Shown: positions 1 through 7,364 of the stretch, in pieces | Layout: every line of letters begins with the position of its first letter | How positions within the stretch are numbered: the stretch's first letter is position 1 | Made by a program: the position numbers and the translations under genes | The notes under the pieces: model-generated | Databases searched by the model: none | What the model was told of the DNA's origin: nothing | The model's input: the letters and a program-made list of their open reading frames with translations, nothing else | Assembly: GCA_014360995.1 (NCBI GenBank) | Contig: JACIWL010000010.1 | Coordinates: 1 to 48,050, forward strand | Length of the DNA: 48,050 nucleotides | Origin: Candidatus Bipolaricaulota bacterium | Lineage (GTDB): Bacteria; Bipolaricaulota; Bipolaricaulia; Bipolaricaulales; Bipolaricaulaceae | Direction of reading: 5' to 3'

Positions 1-374
1 TCCTGAAAGATGCCTTGGATGGGGCGCTCGGTGAGCCCATAAAAGCCCTCGTCAGGGGTTACCTCGAGGACCATTCCTAGTCGTTCCCAACGCTGCTTTC
101 CTTCCACGAAAAACCTAACTTGAACTGCTCCTTCTTCGACAGGGCGCAGCTCCAGATGGGCCCGGCGGCCGTCAGAGGTTCGATAGACGAGGCGGGTCCG
201 TTCTTTCTCCTGGACGATAGAAGCCGGGCCTTTCAAGTCGATGCGGCCAGTCCAGCTTTTGAGGTATAGGGCGGATGTTGTTCCATCCCCAAGCGAAACT
301 AAAACCTCGCCCTCCCAAGCAAAGTCCACCCGAAATGGCGTTGGTTGCCAAAGGGCCGCCAAGGACTGCCCCAT
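1..374 (-). pseudogene. Secreted glycoside hydrolase family 31-like protein, N-terminal part, frameshifted at signal peptide; runs off the window
   Basis: The minus-strand frame open from 374 to the window edge encodes about 124 residues that look like the N-terminal beta-sandwich domain of GH31 alpha-glucosidases/xylosidases, ending in FYGLTERPIQG, close to the family's FYGLGER segment. The family hydrolyses alpha-glycosidic bonds; the catalytic barrel lies outside the window. The ATG at 374-372 has GGAGG just upstream. However, the ORF starting at ATG 435, with AGAGG before it, encodes a typical signal-peptide beginning (MLRRIGLGWVMLIFLF) that leaves frame at a run of six A (387-392, plus strand). 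Removing one base joins them into a signal peptide continuing GGGAMGQSLA and then the GH31 domain. Either this is a disrupted secreted enzyme, a slippery phase-variable tract, a base-calling error, or a real cytoplasmic start at 374. The family call is from the domain start only. Confidence 0.5.
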
Positions 375-435
375 GGCTCCTCCGCCAAAAAAGGAAGATC
401 AACATTACCCATCCGAGACCGATCCTCCTAAGCAT
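375..435 (-). other. Out-of-frame signal-peptide start of the GH31 gene
   Basis: ATG at 435-433 preceded by AGAGG at 7-base spacing. The first 16 codons give a positively charged N-terminus and a hydrophobic core. The frame then diverges from the GH31 frame at the A6 tract 387-392. Annotated separately because it suggests where the original start was. Confidence 0.45.
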
Positions 436-617
436 GCGCTAGCCTCTTATGGAGACGCGCGCTCGTCAACCTGAGGCGTTGGGGATGTAGCGAAAAAAGT
501 AGTAGCTGGGGCAAATGTCATGTTGGGTATTCCCGGGGGCCACAAAAGTTCGCAAGGGTTACTCGGCGCGGTACACTGTGGGGCAATTTATCCCTTCTAT
601 TTATGTACAAACCTACA

Positions 618-1210
618 CTACCCGACCGCCTCAAGGTCAGTGTCCACAAGATGAACGTAGACTTGGGTTGTGGACAGGTTAACGTGGCCTAGAGCCCTTC
701 GGACGATCTCCACATTGCCACAGGCTCGGAGTAGATCGGTGGCGAAGGTATGGCGGAGGGTGTGGGGGTGGACTCGCTTCTCAATGCCAGCCCGTTTGGC
801 GTACCGGGCCACCATGGCCTGGACGTAGCGTGGCTTTAGGGGTTGGCCTTTGAGGGTGGTAAAGACATGTTCCGGAGTACGTCCCACCACTTGGGCCTGC
901 CTCTGGCGCCAGTGTCTGAGGGCCTCCAGGTTCTCCGCGCTCAGCCACAGGATGCGGTCCTTGGCCCCCTTGCCTTGGACCACGTGCAGCCTGCCAGTAC
1001 TGAAATCGATATCCCGCCACTTGAGCCCAATGGCCTCGGACAGCCGAAGTCCTGTATCCAGCATGAGCTTGAGCAGTAACCGGTTGCGTTCTCCCGTGGG
1101 ATAACGGGGATTAGGCTGAGCAAGAAGGGCCTGTTGTTCCCTGGGGGTTCAGTACAGTTGGAATCCTATATCTGGCTATCTCTTGACTCCTTGGACGTGA
1201 AAGCTCTCTG
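618..1210 (-). pseudogene. Tyrosine recombinase/integrase remnant (XerC/D-like), frameshifted and lacking the core-binding domain
   Basis: The longest open part, 1064 to 618, carries the full catalytic domain of a tyrosine recombinase: Arg in TGLRLSEA, Lys in QGKGAKDR, the HTLRHTFAT box, His in ALGH and the nucleophile Tyr in TQVYVHL. These enzymes cut and rejoin DNA at specific sites. Upstream in frame the protein reads TPREQQALLAQPNPRYP and then hits TGA. The preceding segment (ARYRIPTVL) continues in another frame, so one extra base near 1148-1149 explains the break: RIPTVL-TPREQQALL is the usual linker. The N-terminal SAM-like core-binding domain (about 90 residues) is absent because the neighbouring secreted-protein gene begins its 3' end at 1212. 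Judged inactive or domain-only. It could derive from an integrated element or from XerC/D itself; no att site was recognised. Confidence 0.8.
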
Positions 1211-1211
1211 T

Positions 1212-1760
1212 CTAAGGTGTCGGGGCAGGTTGCTCTGGCTTCATTGTTCCGTATTCGTCGTCATACCAGATACGGAACTCTTTACTTGTGTCAATGCCCT
1301 GTGGTATCCGTATATAGCCCCACGCAACTGCTCCTTCGAGTAACCGGCCTCCATTGAACGCATCGGTTATAGCCACTACATCTTTCATCTGAACATTGAA
1401 TTGTGCGTGACCTTGAGTGAATGCCATCTCCCATGGCCAGAAGTATTGCGTACCGTATCCAGCCACATAAACAACTAGCGACTGGGACCCAGGCCACCGG
1501 TCTGCGAGAAAGTTTAAGAGCAGCTCAACAGCTTCTCGCTTTTCTTCCCACTCAGGACCCCAGAGAGCCTTCCAGTTATCAATCGTGTTCAGGAAACACA
1601 TCAAGGATAGTGCCGGTTTCCCACTGTAGTCGTGGGTGTAAAAATGTACCTTCGCACTATCAGGAAGGCGTTTCCAGTACTCTTCCTTTATCTGCCCTGA
1701 CACAGTCACTGGCAAGGCTAATGCCGTCACCAATAGAGCTAAAACGATTGCCCTTTTCAT
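1212..1760 (-). CDS. Hypothetical secreted protein, 182 aa
   Basis: Start chosen at ATG 1760 because GGAGGT lies at 1765-1770, seven to eight bases upstream; an earlier in-frame ATG at 1793 has no such site and falls within the inverted repeat. Residues 1-22 form a signal peptide (MKRAIVLALLVTALALPVTV). The mature part is rich in Trp and Tyr, with a WPWEMAFTQGHAQF stretch and a proline-rich tail (KPEQPAPTP). I do not recognise a family. It is monocistronic: downstream on the same strand is the recombinase remnant, and upstream lies a perfect inverted repeat that overlaps a plausible -10 element, hinting at an operator. Probable location is periplasm or outside. Confidence 0.7.
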   Translation of the reverse strand: MKRAIVLALLVTALALPVTVSGQIKEEYWKRLPDSAKVHFYTHDYSGKPALSLMCFLNTIDNWKALWGPEWEEKREAVELLLNFLADRWPGSQSLVVYVAGYGTQYFWPWEMAFTQGHAQFNVQMKDVVAITDAFNGGRLLEGAVAWGYIRIPQGIDTSKEFRIWYDDEYGTMKPEQPAPTP

Positions 1761-1782
1761 ATTTACCTCCTTTCGCCACCCC

Positions 1783-1814
1783 ATAGTACGCATAAGCTAC
1801 CTTATGCGTACTAT
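1783..1814. promoter_or_regulatory. Perfect 14-bp inverted repeat with 4-base loop upstream of the secreted-protein gene
   Basis: Arms 1783-1796 (ATAGTACGCATAAG) and 1801-1814 are perfectly complementary around CTAC. An outer CCACCC (1776-1781) pairs with GGGTGG (1820-1825) after a short bulge. On the minus strand TACTAT (1788-1783) makes a fair -10 box for the 1760 gene, about 20 bases from its ribosome site. A dyad over a promoter suggests a dimeric repressor site; a transcribed hairpin is the alternative. Confidence 0.55.
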
Positions 1815-1994
1815 ATCACAGGGTGGACGGAAATGCCCATCGCAGTAGCCAGTCAGGCCATGACCCCCCTCTCCCCGCATTCCACCCCGCGCAAGGAATC
1901 CGCTCTTTACGCCTCCCCCCTCAATAAAAGCCCCATAAATGGCCTCGCCGTTGGATCCCAGGGAAAAGATACGTCCCCACCAGGAAAGAAGCCT

Positions 1995-2321
1995 TTACTG
2001 GGCCTCCGAGCCGTCAGATCTCGCCAGGTCCTCGAGAAGCCGTAAAAACTCCTCATCCGTGAGCCTTTTACGGACCTCCTCGGAAATGAAGAAATTGGCC
2101 TCCGGGCGTTCCGTGGGCCTAATAAGTTGAACTCTGTCCGAATATCGAAGTGCACACGCTTTGGCAAAAGTATACGAAGAATGGTCGGCTGTGCCATGGT
2201 GTAAACTAAAAAGGCGTGCACCAACCTGGTTCAGGTTTTTGGAAGCGAAGAGTTTTATACCGGTCTCTGCGGGCCCTAAGCTCAGCCCGAGCCCTAGAGC
2301 GAGGAGGCCGCCTTTTTCCAT
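1995..2321 (-). CDS. Hypothetical small exported protein, 108 aa
   Basis: Start at ATG 2321 with AAGGCGGT close upstream. Residues 1-20 (MEKGGLLALGLGLSLGPAET) are weakly signal-peptide-like. The C-terminal third (EANFFISEEVRKRLTDEEFLRLLEDLARSD) reads like a natural helical segment and has good third-position GC. No family recognised. The same frame stays open for about 60 more codons beyond the TAA at 1995, so the gene may be truncated or frameless noise may follow. It lies between two secreted-protein genes on the same strand. Confidence 0.4.
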   Translation of the reverse strand: MEKGGLLALGLGLSLGPAETGIKLFASKNLNQVGARLFSLHHGTADHSSYTFAKACALRYSDRVQLIRPTERPEANFFISEEVRKRLTDEEFLRLLEDLARSDGSEAQ

Positions 2322-2437
2322 GGACCGCCTTGTCGTTCGGTCTCTCCGGACCTTGCCCCTCATCCGGATCTTCGCCGGAGGTCTTGAGGAGAATGTAAGT
2401 CACGAAGCTTCTCCGCTTGTGGCCGAGACCTTTGTCT

Positions 2438-3163
2438 TCACCGGGGCTGAATCCAAGGCTGGAAAAAGTAGGGCTCGGAGAGGTTGACGATCTCCACCCC
2501 TTCACCGGCGTACTCCACCGCCACCCCGAGGGGTCGCTCCGTCATCTCGATGTCCACCAAGCCCCAAAGATAGCTGCCTTGGCCCCAAATCTTTCCTAGG
2601 TCGATGTAAGCTGAACCGTAGGGGAGTACAGTGAGGGAGAATTCCTGGATGGTATTTCCATCCTGGCGGTATATGGCCAACGAACAGGAGGTGTTCTCGG
2701 CCCACGGGTTCATGAGCACGATTCTCGTGGTTCTTCTTCCCACCTGGTTGTAATAAACCCCTAGCCAATAACTCGCCTGCTCGAGAAAACTTGGAAGAGG
2801 ATGGGAAATGATGTTCACCGAAACTAGCGCATCATTGGCGATGTATTCCAGAGCGATGAGGACCGGGCTAGTGGCGTCTATGGTCACCAGCCCCCAGTGA
2901 TCTTGGCCAGTGGGAATAAAGCGGCTCAAGGGCACATAGGTGCTGACATACCCTCCCAAGGTGCTGGTGGAGTTCCAAAGCACCTGACCGAAGGCGGTAT
3001 AAACGGTGATGGTCACCATGTTATCGAGAGGCAAAGTGTTCATGACGTTGACCACCAAATCCCGTTCCTCGGTGAGGTCATAGTAGAAGGCATAGCGAAA
3101 GTCCGCCAAGCCAAAGGTCCCAACCAAAACCACGCATCCTAAAACAGCCAAAAACCTGGTCAT
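2438..3163 (-). CDS. Secreted protein with two internally repeated beta-rich domains, 241 aa
   Basis: Start at ATG 3163, placed by AGGAGGAAAG immediately upstream; the 10 extra residues of the longer ORF lack support. Residues 1-20 are a signal peptide. The rest consists of two similar halves: about 34-110 and 146-220. Both contain a hydrophobic strand leading to an Asn (VVNVMNTLP, RIVLMNPWA), a variable strand pair and a shared closing motif (WGLVTIDATSPVLIALEYI at 90-108; WGLVDIEMTERPLGVAVEYA at 200-219). This indicates an internal duplication of a small beta-sandwich-like unit. I know no function for it. No catalytic residues stand out, so a binding or structural surface protein is the likeliest role. 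Confidence 0.7.
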   Translation of the reverse strand: MTRFLAVLGCVVLVGTFGLADFRYAFYYDLTEERDLVVNVMNTLPLDNMVTITVYTAFGQVLWNSTSTLGGYVSTYVPLSRFIPTGQDHWGLVTIDATSPVLIALEYIANDALVSVNIISHPLPSFLEQASYWLGVYYNQVGRRTTRIVLMNPWAENTSCSLAIYRQDGNTIQEFSLTVLPYGSAYIDLGKIWGQGSYLWGLVDIEMTERPLGVAVEYAGEGVEIVNLSEPYFFQPWIQPR

Positions 3164-3223
3164 CTTTCCTCCTGAGCAAAAAGGATGCGTCAATATATCC
3201 CAGGGATTTGGGAGCCTCCACGC

Positions 3224-4080
3224 TTACGGTAAGCCCACATAAAAGGTCGCCAAGCTCCGCCACGGCTCTTGGGAATAGAACCCGGAGTTGATCCATAACA
3301 TCTTCCCTCCCAAGCTCCAGACAGCCCGCACGGGGTGAACAAAGGGGATCTCGCAAACAACCTCTCTTCGCAAGAGATCGGGAACTTTGAGAGTTTGAGG
3401 CCAGTCCAGGTCCCAAACGAGCAAAAACCTTCGCGCAGGATCCAGGGCCACCGTCCAGAGGCCGACCAGTTCTTCCTCCTGACTCGTCTCGAGGTACAAA
3501 AGGACCACCCGCGGCGGCCTGAGATAAAGCGGATTCTCGAGGACCGAGGCGATGAGGACGGTCTCGGAAAGGGAAAAGACGCGATCGCCGTAGTCGGAAA
3601 AGCTTTTCACCATCTTACCCGAGGTCACTCCCCAAACGGTGAGAAATGGACCTCTCCCCTTGGCGTTCGTTACAGCCAGGAAAGCTCCCTTGGGGCTGAA
3701 GGCCAGGTCCAGGACCCGGGCTCCTGAAGGGAGGATGAACAAGTTCCCTTGTCCTTGAGCCACGTCCCAAAGCCATACCGCCCCTTCCACATCGCCCAAG
3801 GCTAGGATCTTTCCATCGGGGCTGAAGGTTAAGACGCTTATTTTGCGAGTATGGTCCTCGAGAATCAAAAATCTTCCTTCCTCAAGGTATCAGAGGTACA
3901 CCTCCGTTTGGAGGCGGCTATCCAATCCCACGGCCCAAAAGTCGTCCAGAGGCGAGAAGGCCCCCCATCAAGCCTAGGTGCCCGATGCGGTAACCGTATG
4001 AGCGATCAGAAGACGTTCTTGCGCTGCGGTCACCGCGTTGCTTCCCCCGCCGAGGACGACCCAGCCTCGACCAGATCACT
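3224..4080 (-). pseudogene. WD40/beta-propeller protein, broken by in-frame stops
   Basis: The open 3' part (TTG 3868 to TAA 3224, 214 codons) contains WD40-type blades: ISVLTFSPDGKILALGD followed by GAVWLWDV, then LDLAFSPKGAFLAVTN with LTVWGVTSGKMV. In the same frame upstream the reading continues as GAFSPLDDFWAVGLDSRL and TEVYL, then TGA at 3892-3890, then YLEEGRFLILEDHT. The stop sits exactly where WD40 repeats have Trp, so a TGG to TGA change fits. More stops (TGA 3970-3968, TAG 3976-3974) lie further upstream in a still protein-like frame (LGGGSNAVTAAQERLLIAH). The gene is therefore a decaying beta-propeller scaffold. A functional shorter product from TTG 3868 cannot be excluded but has no ribosome site. 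Confidence 0.65.
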
Positions 4081-4139
4081 CGCTTGCTAACCACGCTTGC
4101 AGCGGTATAGCTGGCCCTAAGAAAGCGCGCAAATACAAC

Positions 4140-5081
4140 CTACATATGCACCAGCATGCTCAAAACCTTATTCAACCCAGCTAGAACCTTTTCAAAGCTT
4201 AGGCGGGAAAGCTCCGCCCAGCGAGCTTCGCTTCGGCTAATAACAGACTCCACGGCCCGAAAGCCAAGATAGTAACCGGCCCGCTCAGGTGGGATTTTCC
4301 TTTCGAAAGTAAGTTCCGAGCCGGAAAACCACTTAAAATAAGCCTCCAAATCGGTGCGATCTTTGTCCTTGAAAAACTCCTGCCAGAGCTTTTCTTCGTT
4401 TTCTTGGCAGAAGGCTAGCTTTTCCTCGCAAAATCCAAGGCAGTTATGGAGAGGGCTTCCGGTCATGTAATAGGAGAAGGCCACGGCCACCCCCTCCGAC
4501 CAGAGCCACTCCAAAAGGGGGATTCGTCTGGAAATGGCCTCCCATGAGAATTCACCAGCTTCTTCCAAGGCTTTACGCAGGGGCGAAAAGCTCCCTTGCC
4601 CCCATCGCGCGGCATGGGCCATCTCGTGATAAAGCCAGATGGGCAAATTCTCAGGCTTATCTCCTAGGCTCCACGGATGTTTGTTTGGCCGATGATCAAA
4701 ATGTTCAAGGCCAATTCCCACCATGGGGCGGCCAGCGACAAAAGTGGTAAAAGCGTTGGATGTGTAGACACCAACCATCACGTACACATCAATATCCTCT
4801 TCCAGCCCAAGTTCATGGGAGCCTTGAGAGAGGACATCGCCACAGATCTTTCGCGTTTTTTCCAAAGGAAACAGGTTCTCCAGGGAGTCGAGCAAATCCG
4901 GCGGATAAAGCTCGTCGAACTTCGCTAGAATCTCCGCTACTTTTATTCTGGCCCAAAAGCGGAAATAATTGCGAAGAAATGGCTTGTTTGGCTTGTAGTA
5001 AAGGGAAATGTAGCGCTCCCTACGATCAGGAAAGCAGGCGACTTCCTTGAGGAACGTCCAGTAAATGAGATGGAGGCTCAC
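4140..5081 (-). CDS. Predicted zinc-dependent protease of the DUF2268 type, 313 aa
   Basis: The protein has the gluzincin signature HEMAH at residues 152-156 within LPIWLYHEMAHAARW, and a downstream glutamate motif WSEGVAVAFS (Glu196) as third zinc ligand. This arrangement matches the DUF2268 family of predicted Zn-dependent proteases. There is no signal peptide or membrane segment, so it is probably cytoplasmic; the substrate is unknown. The start is the GTG at 5081: no ribosome site is present, but a near-consensus promoter (TTGACA, 16 bases, TACAAT) lies 6 bases upstream, so the mRNA is predicted to start at the GTG itself. It stands alone between two broken genes, and is the only clearly intact gene with a recognisable domain in this accessory stretch. 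Confidence 0.75.
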   Translation of the reverse strand: MSLHLIYWTFLKEVACFPDRRERYISLYYKPNKPFLRNYFRFWARIKVAEILAKFDELYPPDLLDSLENLFPLEKTRKICGDVLSQGSHELGLEEDIDVYVMVGVYTSNAFTTFVAGRPMVGIGLEHFDHRPNKHPWSLGDKPENLPIWLYHEMAHAARWGQGSFSPLRKALEEAGEFSWEAISRRIPLLEWLWSEGVAVAFSYYMTGSPLHNCLGFCEEKLAFCQENEEKLWQEFFKDKDRTDLEAYFKWFSGSELTFERKIPPERAGYYLGFRAVESVISRSEARWAELSRLSFEKVLAGLNKVLSMLVHM

Positions 5082-5087
5082 GAAAAA

Positions 5088-5115
5088 ATTGTATCGGAAA
5101 TTCCATAACTGTCAA
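5088..5115 (-). promoter_or_regulatory. Near-consensus sigma70-type promoter of the DUF2268 gene (leaderless)
   Basis: On the minus strand: -35 TTGACA (5115-5110), 16-base spacer, -10 TACAAT (5093-5088), then TTTTTC and GTG. The predicted transcription start coincides with the start codon. Of all promoters in the window this is one of the two closest to consensus. Confidence 0.75.
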
Positions 5116-5128
5116 GTGACCACACTCT

Positions 5129-5148
5129 TCAAAACCCGTCAAAACCCG
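5129..5148. repeat. Tandem 10-bp direct repeat
   Basis: TCAAAACCCG occurs twice without spacing, 14 bp beyond the -35 box of the DUF2268 promoter. It may be a protein-binding site or chance. The rest of the 352-base stretch 5082-5433 contains nothing else I can support apart from this promoter and the ribosome site of the next gene. Confidence 0.4.
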
Positions 5149-5433
5149 GGCTGTGGGCGAAGTGTACAAAGACCGGAACCACGGTGTTTGCGCTCTATGA
5201 GTGAGGCTGAACACAGTCTTCAAACCAAAGGTGGTTGACTTCACGCTGTACGTGCTGTGGTCCACGCTCGATAAGCCCAAGGGAGCTCCTTCCCTGCGCT
5301 CCCCTCTACCACTCCTGTAGGCCCCTTGCAGTCACCAATTTGCACAAGGTGCGTTCTGTTCTAAGCTTTCGTATAAGCCACCTTCAGGGCAAGATCGGCC
5401 GTAGGTGTCCTAAAAGGAGGGAGGTGAGGAAAA

Positions 5434-6048
5434 ATGGAGAGGATGTTTTTCCGCTAGTTGTTCGTTTCTTTTCTGATAGGGAGCTTTGCAGGTCTCGCCC
5501 TTGCTGGCCTCCCACTCGGGCCTCCACCTGGACCACCCGCCGCCGGAAGAAGAGCACCTCTGTTATGCTGTATAGATAACCTTCCCAGCGACACTTATGC
5601 TGCCCTCATGGCCCTTTTAGTGTGGAAAGACGCCCTGGGCGTGTGGACGGAGCGAGAAGCTTTGTACTCGAGCCAAGCGTTAGCTTGTTTGCCAATCCTG
5701 ACTGGCAGGGAGTACAGGCTTTGTTCAAGTTCTTCCAGCTTCAGCGCGGTACGTTCATCGGATTTTTTAGTGAACGATTCTCCCCCGCTTGCTCGAGGCC
5801 ATTCTGCGATGAAGAGCGCATTTTAGAAGCGGGCAATTATCTTTTGTGGATGGCCCATGCGCCACGTTGGCTATCGAATTCCCATCCGAATGGAAGATCA
5901 CCTGGTTCTTGGCCCAGTGGAGCTTGGGCCTGACGGCGCGTTGGGGCCCCTTGCCCTCGTCTATCACTTGGATAGCAAGTACCGCTCGCCCGAAACGCTT
6001 CTCAAGCTCATCCAGCTTGCCGAAGCCGGCGGCATCCTCCGGCTCTAG
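5434..6048 (+). pseudogene. Broken gene for an exported protein (signal peptide plus fragments in shifting frames)
   Basis: A very strong ribosome site (AGGAGGGAGGTGAGG, 5415-5429) precedes ATG 5434. The frame begins MERMFFR, meets TAG at 5455-5457, and continues LFVSFLIGSFAGLALAGLPL, which together form a normal signal peptide interrupted at codon 8. Downstream, protein-like stretches alternate between frames: LHLDHPPPEEEHLCYAV, then TYAALMALLVWKDALGVWTE, then SFVLEPSVSLFANPDWQGVQALFKFF (split here: SFVLEPSVSLFANPDW and QGVQALFKFF), then GYRIPIRMEDHLVLGPVELG to a TAG at 6046-6048. No single ORF covers them. I read this as a decayed gene of about 200 codons; family unknown. Indel errors in the sequence are the main alternative. 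Confidence 0.45.
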
Positions 6049-6092
6049 TTTAGTTGGATCTTTCGTGTAGGGCCATAACGTTGGATCGCATC

Positions 6093-6117
6093 TCCTCTGG
6101 TCCGAAAGACCGGAGGA
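6093..6117 (+). promoter_or_regulatory. Hairpin upstream of tyrS
   Basis: TCCTCTGGTC (6093-6102) pairs with GACCGGAGGA (6108-6117) over 10 bp including one G-U, closed by a CGAAA loop. No U-run follows, so it is not a canonical terminator. It lies upstream of the tyrS -10 box, so it would be transcribed only from an upstream start. No T-box features were found. Confidence 0.35.
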
Positions 6118-6146
6118 AGTGGGACCAAATTGGCTTGTGGAGAACG

Positions 6147-6152
6147 TATAAT
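6147..6152 (+). promoter_or_regulatory. -10 box TATAAT of tyrS, close to the start codon
   Basis: A perfect TATAAT ends 9 bases before the tyrS ATG. If used, the RNA would begin at or within two or three bases of the ATG and the GGAGG at 6154-6158 would mostly lie upstream of the transcript. The -35 region is poor, so an upstream promoter using the GGAGG is an alternative. Confidence 0.45.
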
Positions 6153-6161
6153 TGGAGGCAA

Positions 6162-7364
6162 ATGGAACTCGAAGCGGAAGTGGAGCGGCAAATAAGGGTG
6201 ATTGAGAGAAATGCGGAGACCCTCCTTCCTCGGGAGGAGTTAGCCCAAAAAATCGCGCGTTCTCTTGAGACGGGAAGGCCGCTTAGGGTGAAGCTTGGGA
6301 TCGATCCCTCCGCGCCCGAGCTTACCCTGGGCCATGCCGTGGTCCTCCGGAAACTCCGGCAGTTCCAGGATTTGGGGCACCTTGCCGTGCTAGTGGTGGG
6401 GGACTTCACCGCCCGCATTGGCGATCCCTCCGGCCGCGCAAAAACCCGGGAACCCCTCTCGCCCGAGGCCATCGCCGAAAACATGAAGACTTACCGGGAA
6501 CAGGCCTTCCGCATCCTGGACCCATCCCGCACCGAGGTCCGCTACAACTCCGAATGGCTGGGAAAGCTTACGTTTGCCGATATCCTCGTCCTCACTTCTC
6601 GCTACACCGTGGCCCGCATGCTCGAGAGGGAGGATTTCGCTCGCCGCTTTCAAGAGGGCTCCCCTATTTCCATCATGGAGTTCCTCTATCCACTGGCCCA
6701 GGCCTATGACTCCGTGGCCGTGGAGGCCGATGTTGAACTGGGCGGCTCTGATCAGCGGTTTAATCTCCTTGTGGGCCGAGATATCCAGGAGGCCTACGGC
6801 CAAGAACCCCAGGTCATCCTCACCATGCCCCTTCTCATTGGGACGGACGGGGTGCGCAAGATGTCCAAGTCCTGGGGAAACTACATCGGGATCGCCGAAC
6901 CCCCGGAAGAGCAGTTTGGAAAGCTCATGGCCATACCCGACGAGCTCATGCCCCAATACTTCCGGCTTCTCACGGATATCGAGTGGGAGGAGGTGGCCCA
7001 TCTTCATCCCAAGGAGGCCAAAAAGAAGCTAGCCTGGACCATCGTCGCCCAGCTCCACGGCGTCGAGGAAGCCGATCGGGCCCAGGCCCACTTCGAACGG
7101 GTATTCGAAGAGGAAAAGCCTCCCGAGACCCTGCAGGAGGTGGCAGTGGGGCACCTTTTGGACCAAGAGGGCAGGGCGCCCGTGGTGGAACTGCTTTTGG
7201 CCTCAGGACTTGTGGCCTCCAAGTCGGAAGCGCGGCGGCTTTTGGCCCAAGGCGGGGTGTGGCTGAATGGGGTGAAGGTTCCGGCGCATCAGGACCGTGT
7301 GGAGGTGCGGCCCGGCATGGTCCTCAGAGTTGGCCGGCGCAGGTTCGCCCGGTTAGTCCTATGA
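6162..7364 (+). CDS. tyrS: Tyrosyl-tRNA synthetase, 400 aa
   Basis: Charges tRNA-Tyr with tyrosine in the cytoplasm. The class I HIGH equivalent is LTLGHAVVLRK (residues 55-65), KMSKS is intact at 233-237, and a C-terminal S4-type RNA-binding domain follows (SGLVASKSEARRLLAQGGV). The length fits the shorter TyrRS subgroup. The start ATG 6162 was chosen because GGAGG precedes it and homologous sequence begins there; the longer open frame from 6054 has no family resemblance. It overlaps the HIT gene by ATGA, so the two form an operon. Confidence 0.95.
   Translation: MELEAEVERQIRVIERNAETLLPREELAQKIARSLETGRPLRVKLGIDPSAPELTLGHAVVLRKLRQFQDLGHLAVLVVGDFTARIGDPSGRAKTREPLSPEAIAENMKTYREQAFRILDPSRTEVRYNSEWLGKLTFADILVLTSRYTVARMLEREDFARRFQEGSPISIMEFLYPLAQAYDSVAVEADVELGGSDQRFNLLVGRDIQEAYGQEPQVILTMPLLIGTDGVRKMSKSWGNYIGIAEPPEEQFGKLMAIPDELMPQYFRLLTDIEWEEVAHLHPKEAKKKLAWTIVAQLHGVEEADRAQAHFERVFEEEKPPETLQEVAVGHLLDQEGRAPVVELLLASGLVASKSEARRLLAQGGVWLNGVKVPAHQDRVEVRPGMVLRVGRRRFARLVL

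Noticed and set aside
1800-1994. About 60 open codons after the stop of the 1995-2321 gene, Gly-rich (minus strand)
   Set aside because: Open frames of this length are common by chance at this GC content and the composition looks random; kept only as a remark.
3890-3892. Selenocysteine or TGA-as-tryptophan recoding
   Set aside because: Intact genes throughout the window end in TGA and use TGG for Trp; no SECIS-like hairpin was recognised after the stop.
5129-5148. CRISPR repeat
   Set aside because: Two 10-bp units in direct contact without spacers or cas genes.
6093-6161. T-box riboswitch before tyrS
   Set aside because: No T-box sequence, specifier loop or antiterminator was found; only one simple hairpin.
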